Source: Fimbriimonas ginsengisoli Gsoil 348
GTDB taxonomy: Bacteria; Armatimonadota; Fimbriimonadia; Fimbriimonadales; Fimbriimonadaceae
Reading direction: 5' to 3'
Assembly: GCA_945881865.1 (NCBI GenBank)
Contig: CAMCVK010000001.1
Coordinates: forward strand, 457,038-521,037
DNA length: 64,000 nucleotides
Each line of letters begins with the position of its first letter. Positions within the stretch are counted from its first letter, which is position 1. Positions 42,976 through 50,815 of this stretch are shown piece by piece. Under the pieces are notes generated by a model. That model worked only from the letters and a program-made list of their open reading frames with translations. It made no database searches and had not been told where the DNA came from. A program made the translations under genes and the position numbers.

Positions 42976-43982
42976 CGCGATATGACCTCTCGCACGGCGG
43001 CGACGGGCACGTCCGTTACGAGTTTACATGCTCCAATTTTGGGAACGAGACTAAATGCCAACGCGTTCCCGACAACTTTTTTGTCCCGAAACATCGCCTG
43101 AAGGAGTGGTTCTGGGTTTTGGAATCCTTCCCAATCGGTCGGGAGGCCCTGCCGGAGCAACTGATCCTCAATGATCGCCGCTGTTCCGGCCTCGGTGAAG
43201 CCGAGCAACTCGCCTAGGCGCGCTTCGAAAACCATCCCAATCGCGATCGCCTCGCCGTGCAACAGCTCCTGGTAGCCCAGCACCTGCTCGATGGCGTGGC
43301 CGATGGTGTGGCCAAAGTTGAGAATGGCACGAAGGCCGTTCGTCTCAAACTCATCGGCCTGCACGACATCTCGCTTATGCGCGATACATCGGTCGACGAG
43401 GGTTTCACTGAGCATGCTCGCCTGGGTTGGAATCGCGGCATCGAGCTGGTCGGCGAGGTCCGCATCCATGATGTAGGCGTACTTCCAAACCTCGGCCATG
43501 CCATTTCGCACCTGTCGATCTGGCAGGGTTGCCAGAAGTTCGTGGCACAGCCAGACTTCGCTCGGCGGATGGAACGCGCCCACAAGATTCTTCCCTAGAG
43601 GAAGGTCGACGCCAACTTTCCCGCCCACGCTGGAATCCACCATGGCGAGCAGCGTTGTGGGAACCTGCACGAACGGGATGCCGCGGAGGTAGGTGGCGGC
43701 GGCAAACCCTACCAGGTCGCCGATGACTCCACCGCCAAACGCGACTAACCGGTGGGACCGCCTAACGGAGAGACTGGCCAGCTGCTCGACCAGGTGCTGG
43801 TAGGAAGGAAACGATTTGGTTTCTTCGCCGGGCTTCAGGACGAGCTCAGTCTTTGCACCACGGTAGGCAGCCGCGACGTTTTCATCGGTGATCACCCAAG
43901 GCTCGCTGGCCAATTGTTGTTGAAGTTCGTCGAGATCGAATCGGCGAATCTCGTAGCGTCCGCGATGGTGACGGATCGTCAT
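42972..43982 (-). CDS. aroB: 3-dehydroquinate synthase
   Basis: 336 residues. Conserved NAD and zinc regions are clear: LVAFGGGVIGDLVGFAAATYLRGIPFVQVPTTLLAMVDSSVGGKVGVDLPLGKNLVGAFHPP, then GMAEVWKYAYI, NFGHTIGHAIEQ and LLHGEAIAIGM (zinc His/Glu). It closes DAHP to dehydroquinate in the shikimate pathway. Overlaps aroK upstream and a small membrane gene downstream by 4 nt. The aroK-aroB order after pilQ matches that in many gammaproteobacteria. Confidence 0.96.
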   Translation of the reverse strand: MTIRHHRGRYEIRRFDLDELQQQLASEPWVITDENVAAAYRGAKTELVLKPGEETKSFPSYQHLVEQLASLSVRRSHRLVAFGGGVIGDLVGFAAATYLRGIPFVQVPTTLLAMVDSSVGGKVGVDLPLGKNLVGAFHPPSEVWLCHELLATLPDRQVRNGMAEVWKYAYIMDADLADQLDAAIPTQASMLSETLVDRCIAHKRDVVQADEFETNGLRAILNFGHTIGHAIEQVLGYQELLHGEAIAIGMVFEARLGELLGFTEAGTAAIIEDQLLRQGLPTDWEGFQNPEPLLQAMFRDKKVVGNALAFSLVPKIGACKLVTDVPVAAVREVISR

Positions 43983-44500
43983 ACGGTGCGGTCCGGCCGG
44001 ATCATGATTTCGAACAAGCGTTGGGCCACCGGCTCAAGATCCTCGTTCGGAACGTCGAAGATGACGTCTGCACGTTCATAGAAACATTCGCGGGCGCAAA
44101 GCATCGATTGCAGCTTCCCCTCCCAATCCTCAGTTTCCAGCAATGGGCGCTTCTTTCGACTCTTTTCTAAGCGCTGGATCAGCACGGCAGGGGCGACGCG
44201 CAGGTAGCAGGTTTTGCCGAGGCGGCGCATTTCGTCCCAGTTTTCGTCCCGCAGGACGATTCCGCCGCCCGTAGCCAAGACCATCTCGCTCGCTTCTAGA
44301 TCGCGCAAAATGCTGGACTCGTGGTCGCGGAAGGTCGGCTCGCCGTAGGTTTGAAAGATTTGGGAGATTGTACGGCCGAGGCGATTTTGGAGAAGGGTAT
44401 CCGTGTCGTAGAAGGGCCTTTCCGCGAGCTGCGAGAGTGCCCGACCGAGAGAGGACTTTCCTGCCCCCATCATTCCGACCAGAATCCAAGCCCTATTCAT
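43979..44500 (-). CDS. aroK: shikimate kinase
   Basis: 173 residues from the ATG ending at 44500, directly downstream of the pilQ terminator. P-loop GMMGAGKSSLGRALS, shikimate-binding FYDTD and FRDHESSILRDL, then VLATGGGIVLRDENW and the lid RPLL. Phosphorylates shikimate with ATP. The longer frame extends into pilQ and is rejected. First gene of the seven-gene operon running to ribD; its start is close to the terminator, so a promoter must lie in the 60-nt gap or come from read-through. Confidence 0.95.
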   Translation of the reverse strand: MNRAWILVGMMGAGKSSLGRALSQLAERPFYDTDTLLQNRLGRTISQIFQTYGEPTFRDHESSILRDLEASEMVLATGGGIVLRDENWDEMRRLGKTCYLRVAPAVLIQRLEKSRKKRPLLETEDWEGKLQSMLCARECFYERADVIFDVPNEDLEPVAQRLFEIMIRPDRTV

Positions 44501-44503
44501 AAA

Positions 44504-44533
44504 GCAAAAGGCAGGATACTTGCGTATCCTGCC
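44504..44533 (-). terminator. intrinsic terminator after pilQ
   Basis: On the minus strand GGCAGGATAC, loop GCAA, GTATCCTGCC, then TTTTGC: a perfect 10-bp stem, stable tetraloop and a short T run. It separates the pilus operon from aroK and overlaps the aroK leader, so partial read-through could set aroK expression. Confidence 0.85.
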
Positions 44534-44558
44534 GTGATTGTTCTCCGATTTGGAGAGC

Positions 44559-46205
44559 TTACTGCGGTCCGCCGCTGTTCGAGCTTTCATCCTCGATGAT
44601 CGTCGGGGTGACGAAGATGAGGAGTTCGCTGTTCGAGCGGGTTTTCGAAGTCGACCGGAAGAACTGGCCGAAGACCGGCAGATCCGCAAGAACCGGGATC
44701 TTTACGAGAGTGCTCGATTCGGTCTTAGATGCAAGCCCACCGAGAACGATCGTCTCGTTGTTCTTTACCCGAGCTACCACGGAGATGCTCTGGCTGAAGG
44801 TATTGGGAACCGTCTGCCCGTCAGGAGCAACCGAATTACCAACGAACCCTTCGATCTGGGGATTCAAGAACACCGTGATCGTGTCGTCGGAATTGATTCG
44901 CGGCGCAACGCTGAGGAACGTCGTCGCACTGACGTCATTAGCCTGGTAGCTGGTCGTTGCTCCGGCCCCGCCAACGAGGGTCGTGGTCGGAGTGAAGACC
45001 GTTTGCGTCGTGCTACTTGAGATCGAAGCCGGCATGTTATTAAGCGTCCGAATAAGCGGCGCGCTCTCAACCTTGCTGTTGTCCTCGGAAAGCGAGGTTC
45101 GCAACCGCATGGCCACATTTCCGGTCGAATAGTTCAGGAAGACCGGGCTTGAAGCCGGAGCGAACACTCCAGGTCGTGTTCCAGCGAAGACGGTTCCGCG
45201 CTGATACTGGAACTCGTAGCCAAGGCTCTTCGAGAAACCGTTCGTGACCGTGATGAACTCGACCTTAATCTGAACCTGTCGGGGAGCCACGTCGAAAAGC
45301 TGGATGGCCTCTCGAAGCTTGTTGATGGCTTCTTCGTCATCCGCTTCCACGATGAAGCTGTTGGTATTCGGGTCGTAGGAGATGAAGCTGATACCGCTCG
45401 GGACAAGACCTTGTCCCGCCGTAAGGTTAGCCTGACCACCGCCTCCGCCGAGACCGCCGCCACCCTGGCCGCCACCGCCACCAAGACCGCCGCCACCTTG
45501 GCCGCCGCCAGCACCACCGAAGCCGCCTCCGCGACCCTGGTTAGCTAGGTCGCCCGGGAGCTGAATGTCGTTGGCTGAATCTTGCGGTGCCAACGGCTGG
45601 TTCACCGTGGTCGCGCTGCGCTGAGCGTTAAGATCAAACGTTGGAGCCTGATTTCCGTAAACGTTGAGGCCTCCGTTACCGAAAATTCGCTGCTCGTCGC
45701 CTCTCGTGAGGGCAACGATTCTCTTCAGCTCTTTCCAGCCGCGTGCCGAGTCGAAAGGAATATTTCGAACGACCTGGTCGTACAGATCGCGAACGTCCGC
45801 GTGCTGGACGGCAATCTTCTTAAGAACCTTACTCTTCGGCTTCGGTGCCACCAGAGGAGCAACCGCTTCTACCGGAGCGTCTTGGCTGATGATGAAAACA
45901 CCGCTGTCGTCGCGGGTGAAGAACGCACCGGCGGCGGTGCAGATGTACCGCACTGCCTGCTCGGCGGTCACGTCATCCAACTTCAGCGTAATGCGAGAAA
46001 ACGCCTTTGTCGTTGGTTTCACCAAGAACTGAACGCCGGTCTTTTGGAACAAGACCTTCGTCGCGGTCATCATGTCCGCGTCCTTGAGGTTGATGCTCAA
46101 TCGAACATCGGACGCCTGTTGCGCCGATGCAAGACTTGCGATGAGAAAGGCGAAGCTGATCGCCCCTAATTTGATCAGCCGATTGCCGTTAAGTCGTTTT
46201 GCCAT
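44559..46205 (-). CDS. pilQ: type IV pilus secretin
   Basis: 548 residues with a signal peptide (AISFAFLIASLASAQ). N-terminal secretin/STN domain (about 35-105: RLSINLKDADMMTATKVLFQKTGVQFLV), an N-domain, a glycine-rich loop (about 220-265, GGGLGGGGGQ repeats), a second N-domain (ISFISYDPNTNSFIVEADDEEAINKLREAIQLFD) and the secretin C-domain (about 300-545) ending VKNNETIVLGGLASKTES...KIPVLADLPVFGQFFRS...NSELLIFVTPTII. It forms the outer-membrane pore for the pilus. Last gene of the pil operon. Confidence 0.95.
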   Translation of the reverse strand: MAKRLNGNRLIKLGAISFAFLIASLASAQQASDVRLSINLKDADMMTATKVLFQKTGVQFLVKPTTKAFSRITLKLDDVTAEQAVRYICTAAGAFFTRDDSGVFIISQDAPVEAVAPLVAPKPKSKVLKKIAVQHADVRDLYDQVVRNIPFDSARGWKELKRIVALTRGDEQRIFGNGGLNVYGNQAPTFDLNAQRSATTVNQPLAPQDSANDIQLPGDLANQGRGGGFGGAGGGQGGGGLGGGGGQGGGGLGGGGGQANLTAGQGLVPSGISFISYDPNTNSFIVEADDEEAINKLREAIQLFDVAPRQVQIKVEFITVTNGFSKSLGYEFQYQRGTVFAGTRPGVFAPASSPVFLNYSTGNVAMRLRTSLSEDNSKVESAPLIRTLNNMPASISSSTTQTVFTPTTTLVGGAGATTSYQANDVSATTFLSVAPRINSDDTITVFLNPQIEGFVGNSVAPDGQTVPNTFSQSISVVARVKNNETIVLGGLASKTESSTLVKIPVLADLPVFGQFFRSTSKTRSNSELLIFVTPTIIEDESSNSGGPQ

Positions 46206-46237
46206 TCCTATGTATCCCTCTCGTCCTTAAGTGTGTC

Positions 46238-46924
46238 TTAGAATCCGCGTCCGCCGCCGCCGCCGCCAAAACCGCCGCCACCGCCGCCGCCGCCACGGCT
46301 ACCGCCGCCGCCGCCCAAACCGCCGCCGCCACGGCTACCGCCGCCACCGCCGCCGAAGCCGCCCCCACCGCCGCCAAGGCCACCACCGCCGCCGCCCATG
46401 CCGCCGCCGCCGCTATTGCCGCCGAGGCCGCCGCTGTTCTGCACGGTGCTCATTTCCGGGAAAACCGAGAAGCTTTGGCTTCCTTTGTCGGTACCGACGA
46501 GGATCGCGATGACCTGTGGGTCGCCGAATCGAATCTGGATGCGTCGAATAACCTTGTTGCTCACAACCGGCGTCGTGGTCGCGTCCGGACCACCGACTGC
46601 GGTGTCTATCTCGCGTCGAACGATCTGGTAGATACCGCCTTCGATTCGGTAGGTCGCGTCAACTTGTCGAAGAACGTTCTGGAGTGCAACCGCGAACGTC
46701 ACGTTCGTCAGGTTGGTGGTAACCGTTCCCTGAACCGTGCTGTCAACGGAGTAGCCAGGGTTTCCGACGGCCTTGAAGAGCGACTTGAGCACTTCGCGAA
46801 CGTCTGCGGCCTGATAGTCGAGTCGAGCGACGACCTTATCTTCGATATTGTCTTGAGCGTGCGCACTTACCGCGACTCCGCCGATCATGGCGGCCCCAAG
46901 AATGAGACTGAATGCGAGCTTCAT
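46238..46924 (-). CDS. exported STN-domain protein with a polyglycine tail
   Basis: 228 residues from the ATG ending at 46924, with AAAGGA seven bases upstream (an upstream ATG at 46939 is less likely). Signal peptide, then a secretin/TonB short N-terminal-like domain (VVARLDYQAADVREVLKSLFKAVGNPGYSV... ALQNVLRQVDATYRIEGGIYQIVRRE). The C-terminal 65 residues are almost only Gly with a few Leu, Arg, Phe and Ser. Not part of the classical pilMNOPQ set. Its domain repeats the first domain of PilQ, so it may contact the secretin periplasmic ring. Confidence 0.8.
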   Translation of the reverse strand: MKLAFSLILGAAMIGGVAVSAHAQDNIEDKVVARLDYQAADVREVLKSLFKAVGNPGYSVDSTVQGTVTTNLTNVTFAVALQNVLRQVDATYRIEGGIYQIVRREIDTAVGGPDATTTPVVSNKVIRRIQIRFGDPQVIAILVGTDKGSQSFSVFPEMSTVQNSGGLGGNSGGGGMGGGGGGLGGGGGGFGGGGGGSRGGGGLGGGGGSRGGGGGGGGFGGGGGGRGF

Positions 46925-46991
46925 AGTTTGTCCTTTCATCTTAATCCTCTTTTACTTAAAAGACTAGCGGTTCGTTACGTTTCGATCCTTT

Positions 46992-47732
46992 CTAGTCGCC
47001 GTCATTGTTGCTTCCGCCACGGCCGAAGCCTGGAGGAGGGCCACCGGGGCCAAAACCACCGGCTCCGCCGGGTCCAAAACCACCCGGGCCACCGGGGCCG
47101 AAGCCCGGGTTTCCACCGGCTGGGTTCGCGGGTTGCGTTCCTGGCGGCGGGTTTTCGAGGCGCACCACGATTTGCTTCGGATTAACGTTTCCGCTTCTTC
47201 GAAGTACCGCTCGCTCTTCATCCATCGAGACAACTGTCCAATCGGTGTTTGGAATCTTCGTGCCGGGCGTAATGACCTCAGTCACTCCGTTCTCCATCAC
47301 GATCAACCCGACTACGGCATCGCCGACAACGATTCCGGAGAGGCGACGGTAAGGCTGCGGCTCGACCGTTTGCAGCGGCTTGGTGTCAACCGACGGCTCG
47401 TACTCGTTCGAAAAGCCGATCGTCGAGAATGCACGCTCCATACCCTGCACGCGCTCCAACTCTCTCTCACCGGGTCGCAATGAGAAGGCGTCGTACGGGT
47501 TAGCCTGGGTGCCGTACCTGGCAGCCGCTTTTGGCAACGCGGCAACGCGAGTAACGTCTGTTGAGAGAGTTACCGGGACGCCGGCATTCACGTTCGGCTT
47601 GAAGTTGATCGGCGGAACCGGCGTGGCCGGAGTGCTCGCAACCGCGGGCGTTGTTGCCCCGCCGCTACAACCTGCAACGATGAGGCCTGCGAGGATCGCA
47701 GAAACTACAAAGCTAAATTGCTTTTGATCCAT
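46992..47732 (-). CDS. pilP: PilP-like lipoprotein
   Basis: 246 residues from the ATG ending at 47732. Lipobox LIVAGC. The part about 120-200 (PYRRLSGIVVGDAVVGLIVMENGVTEVITPGTKIPNTDWTVVSMDEERAVLRRSGN) matches the PilP/GspC-like HR fold, the piece that links the inner-membrane PilNO ring to PilQ. Tail rich in Gly, Pro and Phe (GFGPGGPGGFGPGGAGG). Position between pilO and pilQ agrees with pilP. The sequence is divergent, so the symbol is tentative. Confidence 0.7.
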   Translation of the reverse strand: MDQKQFSFVVSAILAGLIVAGCSGGATTPAVASTPATPVPPINFKPNVNAGVPVTLSTDVTRVAALPKAAARYGTQANPYDAFSLRPGERELERVQGMERAFSTIGFSNEYEPSVDTKPLQTVEPQPYRRLSGIVVGDAVVGLIVMENGVTEVITPGTKIPNTDWTVVSMDEERAVLRRSGNVNPKQIVVRLENPPPGTQPANPAGGNPGFGPGGPGGFGPGGAGGFGPGGPPPGFGRGGSNNDGD

Positions 47733-47733
47733 G

Positions 47734-48582
47734 TTACTTTCCGCCTTCGCTTGCCGCCGCCGGGCCACGCCCACCAGCCGCGCTAGGAGGTGCACCGCCA
47801 AATCCAGGAGGAGGGCCACCAGGGCCACCGAAGCCAGGAGGAGGGCCACCAGGGCCGCCGCCGAAGGGCGATCCGCCGCCCGCTCCACCGGCCGCACCAA
47901 TTTCTGGCACGGATGGGAAGATATCAGTAGCTCGAATGAAGCCAATCACCGTTAGGTTGTAGGTTCCCGTGAACTGCCCGTTGGTTCCGGTGAGCGCAAG
48001 CCCATCCGCTACCGCCAGATAGTTCGGCATCGAAGCATAAGAACGTACGTTGTCCATGATTTGGTCGTAAGTTCCTTCCACCGTGATGGTGCCGAGGTTG
48101 AAGATGAGGACCGGGAAGCCGTAAGTCTGGAGCTGATAATAGCTGTTGATTAGGCTGTTCGCGGATTCGTTAACGCCAGGTCCAGGAATCGTCGGCGCTT
48201 GCAGAATCTTTACTCCACCGACTCGGATCTGAGCATTCACATCGCGCTGGATGTTGTTGCGGAACTGCTGCGAGTCCACGGTGAGCTGCCAGCCGTTGAC
48301 CGAAAGATCGATGCCGCCTCTCTTGACCGAGCTCTCCGGCGTTCGGCGAGCAACAACGGCACGCCACTTGGCGGCTTCCTGCTCAACCAGACTCTTCGCG
48401 TTCTCAAGACGCTTCTTAGCCTGACCTTCTTTCGCGGCCTCTGCCTGAAGTTCTTCCGCCCGCGCATTGAAGGATTCGGCGTCCTTCATGTTAGGCATGA
48501 ATTGATGGAAGAGTCCAAAACTGATCGCGATGATTGCCACCGCAAGTCCAATGACATAAATCGGAAGGGCACCTAGTTTCAA
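47734..48582 (-). CDS. pilO: type IV pilus alignment protein PilO-like
   Basis: 282 residues. One N-terminal membrane helix (about 7-26), a coiled coil (about 33-75), then a two-lobed ferredoxin-like region (YYQLQTYGFPVLIFNLGTITVEGTYDQIMDNVRSYASMPNYLAV...YNLTVIGFIR). The C-terminal 50 residues are Gly/Pro/Phe-rich (GGPPPGFGGPGG), encoded by a 30-bp tandem repeat. Works with PilN as a periplasmic dimer. Overlaps pilN by 4 nt and lies 1 nt from the PilP-like gene. Confidence 0.85.
   Translation of the reverse strand: MKLGALPIYVIGLAVAIIAISFGLFHQFMPNMKDAESFNARAEELQAEAAKEGQAKKRLENAKSLVEQEAAKWRAVVARRTPESSVKRGGIDLSVNGWQLTVDSQQFRNNIQRDVNAQIRVGGVKILQAPTIPGPGVNESANSLINSYYQLQTYGFPVLIFNLGTITVEGTYDQIMDNVRSYASMPNYLAVADGLALTGTNGQFTGTYNLTVIGFIRATDIFPSVPEIGAAGGAGGGSPFGGGPGGPPPGFGGPGGPPPGFGGAPPSAAGGRGPAAASEGGK
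47804..47863. repeat. 30-bp tandem repeat in the pilO 3' end
   Basis: Two nearly identical 30-bp units (47804-47833 and 47834-47863) coding for GFGGPGGPPP on the minus strand. In-frame expansion or contraction would change tail length without breaking the gene. Confidence 0.8.
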
Positions 48583-49436
48583 TCTTCTTCTCCTGCTGGT
48601 ACGCGTCCGGCGCGGCCGCCAGCAGCGGATGCCGGAACTCCCGGCGCGGCCGGTGCGGAAGGAGCGGTTCCGCCCCCACTTCGTAGCGTCGTTTCCGTAT
48701 CGGGCACTTGAAGTGCTGCCGACATCACCAGCGTAACGGAGATCAGTGAAGACTCCGGTCCGGCAAATCTTAAAGTTGAATTCGGGTCACCGAATCCGCC
48801 AACGCCGGTCGCCGGCGCAGGAGCCCCTTGGCTTTCGAAGTAGGCGAGTCGGTCAAGGTCGTTGTCCGGAATCGGAACCGCGGAACCGTTGGGCCGAATC
48901 CGCCCCTGATTGTCGGTCTCCGTCAATGGCGGAACGTAGTCAGCTCGGTCCACAAATCCCGTTCGCCCGACCGCGCTTGCGCCTTGGATGCGCATCAGCG
49001 CAATCATCAGGTTCGCGTAGTCTTGGTAGCTATCCAACACACCCTGCATCGTGATCGTCGCAGTTGCGGCGTCACTCGGGCTCGCCGAAATCGACGTCAA
49101 CCGAAAGAATTTAGGGATGTACGGAAGGACCTGATCGTACAGGTCTGGGTAGACGGTGTTGTGCTTGACGAGAGCAGCAGAAAGCGCGGAATTGCGGATG
49201 ATCCCTTGAGCCTGGGAAATAACTTCATCCGCCTGGTTCGAAATGGTAACCGCGCGCTCGACCTGTGGTCGAAGATCGGCTTCCCTTTGCTTCGCCTCGG
49301 AGAGAGCCTGCGAAGACATGAGGGTGAGGCCAACCATTCCGGCGACTCCCAGTGCGGCGATAGCGAGCGCGCCGACCCAGGCAAACTGGGATTTCTTCGC
49401 TCCTTTGACGCTTGTCGGTATTAGATTTAGCTTCAT
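48579..49436 (-). CDS. pilN: type IV pilus PilN-like protein
   Basis: 285 residues. Begins MKLNLIPTSVKGAKK, resembling the INLLP motif by which PilN binds PilM. Membrane helix about 20-42, coiled coil to about 80, then a ferredoxin-like lobe (VLPYIPKFFRLTSISASPSDAATATITMQGVLDSYQDYANLMIALMRIQ). Pro/Ala-rich tail. Eight nt after pilM and overlapping pilO by 4 nt. Confidence 0.88.
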   Translation of the reverse strand: MKLNLIPTSVKGAKKSQFAWVGALAIAALGVAGMVGLTLMSSQALSEAKQREADLRPQVERAVTISNQADEVISQAQGIIRNSALSAALVKHNTVYPDLYDQVLPYIPKFFRLTSISASPSDAATATITMQGVLDSYQDYANLMIALMRIQGASAVGRTGFVDRADYVPPLTETDNQGRIRPNGSAVPIPDNDLDRLAYFESQGAPAPATGVGGFGDPNSTLRFAGPESSLISVTLVMSAALQVPDTETTLRSGGGTAPSAPAAPGVPASAAGGRAGRVPAGEED

Positions 49437-49444
49437 ACGCCCGT

Positions 49445-50650
49445 TTAGTCGAAAAGAATGTGTAGCCCGTTCCCAATGGCGACGGCAAACTCTTGCCGAT
49501 GCTCATCTACGAACCCAGGCGCAACTTTCTTTGCGCTGACATTGAGACGACGAAGAGGGTCGTAGGCGTCACATTCGATGCCTAGACTCTTGGACATGAA
49601 GCCCGTCAGGCCAGGGATCATCGTCCCACCGCCGCACAGAACGACGACGTCGATATCTCCGCCGCGGCTTCGGAAGTAGTCCACCGATCGGCGCACTTCT
49701 GCAATGAAGTCATCCAGCAGAGGTGCGATGGCGTTGAAAAGTCGGTTTTCCGGAGAGTCATCCATCGGAACCGGCGCCGCGTCGGCCATTTGCATTGGCG
49801 CGGGTGATGGGTCATCGGCGAACGGGTTGTACGGCTGAAACTCTTGGGTGGGCACGCCAGGGATGTCGAACGGGTTTACGACCGCGGACCGCAGCTCTGC
49901 CGCGTTCTCGGGGATCGTGAGCTGAGTCAGCTTGATCGTCTCCGCTTCCGTTACCGACGTCTGCATTTCGTCCGCAATCACGCGGGTGAACATGTCGCCG
50001 CCGATCGGGATTTGCCGGGGCATCAGCAGCTTGCTGCCGCTGAAAATATTGATGGAGCAGGTGCTAGCACCCATATCCACCATACAAATCGTTTTGGTCC
50101 CCAGTTCTGCCGCGTAGCTCGTCTGAATGGAGCGTGCAAGACCAAGGGGCTCAACGTCAATGGCGGCCGCGGTCTTGCCGGCCTTCTTAATGACCTGCAG
50201 CATGGTGTCGACCGCGCTCTGCGGAGCAATCGCCATGACGACGTCCATGTTTGCCGAGTTCGGGTCATCTCCGCCGAGCGGCTTAAAGTCCGACATCACC
50301 GTGCTTTCGGCGAAGGGGATGTTCCGGTTGATCTCCCACTGCATATGGTCCTTCAACTCGGCCGGGTTCATCTTCGGAACTTCCAGCGTCCGAACGAGAA
50401 CCGAGTTCTGGCCCGCAATCGAGACCACGACCTGGTTCACGCTTGCCCCGCACGAGGCAATGAGGGCTTTAAGCGCGGCACCTACGGCCTCGCTGTTATA
50501 AATACCGGTGCTGTCAACTGCCCCTTCCGGCGTGTCCCCAATACCAAGCGCCGTGACGGCAGGCTCTTTCCCCTGCATCCTCACTTCGCAAACCTTAATC
50601 TTTCGACTTCCGATGTCAATCCCTAGAACGCTACTGAGCTTCTTAGCCAT
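49445..50650 (-). CDS. pilM: type IV pilus actin-like ATPase PilM
   Basis: 401 residues, longer than the usual 350 because of a Pro/Asp-rich insertion (about 270-305). Actin-fold motifs: LGIDIGSRKIKVCEV (phosphate 1), KTICMVDMGASTCSINIFSG (phosphate 2), and VVLCGGGTMIPGLTGFMSKSLGI (adenosine). Forms the cytoplasmic ring on PilN. First gene of the operon, with an SD-like GGGGGGAGG upstream and a good promoter at 50685-50714. The motor ATPases PilB/PilT and platform PilC are not in the window. Confidence 0.93.
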   Translation of the reverse strand: MAKKLSSVLGIDIGSRKIKVCEVRMQGKEPAVTALGIGDTPEGAVDSTGIYNSEAVGAALKALIASCGASVNQVVVSIAGQNSVLVRTLEVPKMNPAELKDHMQWEINRNIPFAESTVMSDFKPLGGDDPNSANMDVVMAIAPQSAVDTMLQVIKKAGKTAAAIDVEPLGLARSIQTSYAAELGTKTICMVDMGASTCSINIFSGSKLLMPRQIPIGGDMFTRVIADEMQTSVTEAETIKLTQLTIPENAAELRSAVVNPFDIPGVPTQEFQPYNPFADDPSPAPMQMADAAPVPMDDSPENRLFNAIAPLLDDFIAEVRRSVDYFRSRGGDIDVVVLCGGGTMIPGLTGFMSKSLGIECDAYDPLRRLNVSAKKVAPGFVDEHRQEFAVAIGNGLHILFD

Positions 50651-50684
50651 AAGCTATCTGCCTCCCCCCTCGTATGGTTGCCAC

Positions 50685-50714
50685 ATGTTATCACCGGTGC
50701 ATTGCACCTGTCAA
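50685..50714 (-). promoter_or_regulatory. promoter of the pil operon with an inverted repeat in the spacer
   Basis: Perfect -35 TTGACA on the minus strand (50709-50714), then GGTGCA-A-TGCACC (50696-50708) filling the spacer, then GATAAC (50687-50692, 16-bp spacing) or TAACAT (50685-50690, 18-bp). The palindrome between the boxes is a likely operator. Confidence 0.6.
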
Positions 50715-50770
50715 CTGAACCCGGGCTCCAACGGGCTTAGTTGAGACGGTAGTACCGTCCGATATCGTTC

Positions 50771-50807
50771 AAACGCGCGATCCCGGCCCTTTCGGAGGGA
50801 TCGCGCG
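50771..50807 (-). terminator. terminator between the giant-protein genes and pilM
   Basis: CGCGCGATCCC (50774-50784) pairs with GGGATCGCGCG (50797-50807) around a 12-base loop; on the minus strand TTT follows. It lies 9 nt after the stop of the 2317-residue protein. Short T run, so efficiency is uncertain. Confidence 0.65.
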
Positions 50808-50815
50808 AAGCTTAC

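Noticed and set aside
46199..47185. Plus-strand Ala-rich frame of 328 residues opposite the STN gene
   Set aside because: Mirror of the glycine codons (GGC/GCC); the minus strand holds a coherent signal peptide and STN domain.
47804..47863. Possible CRISPR-like or regulatory repeat
   Set aside because: Contiguous 30-bp units without spacers, in frame within pilO, coding for Gly/Pro repeats.
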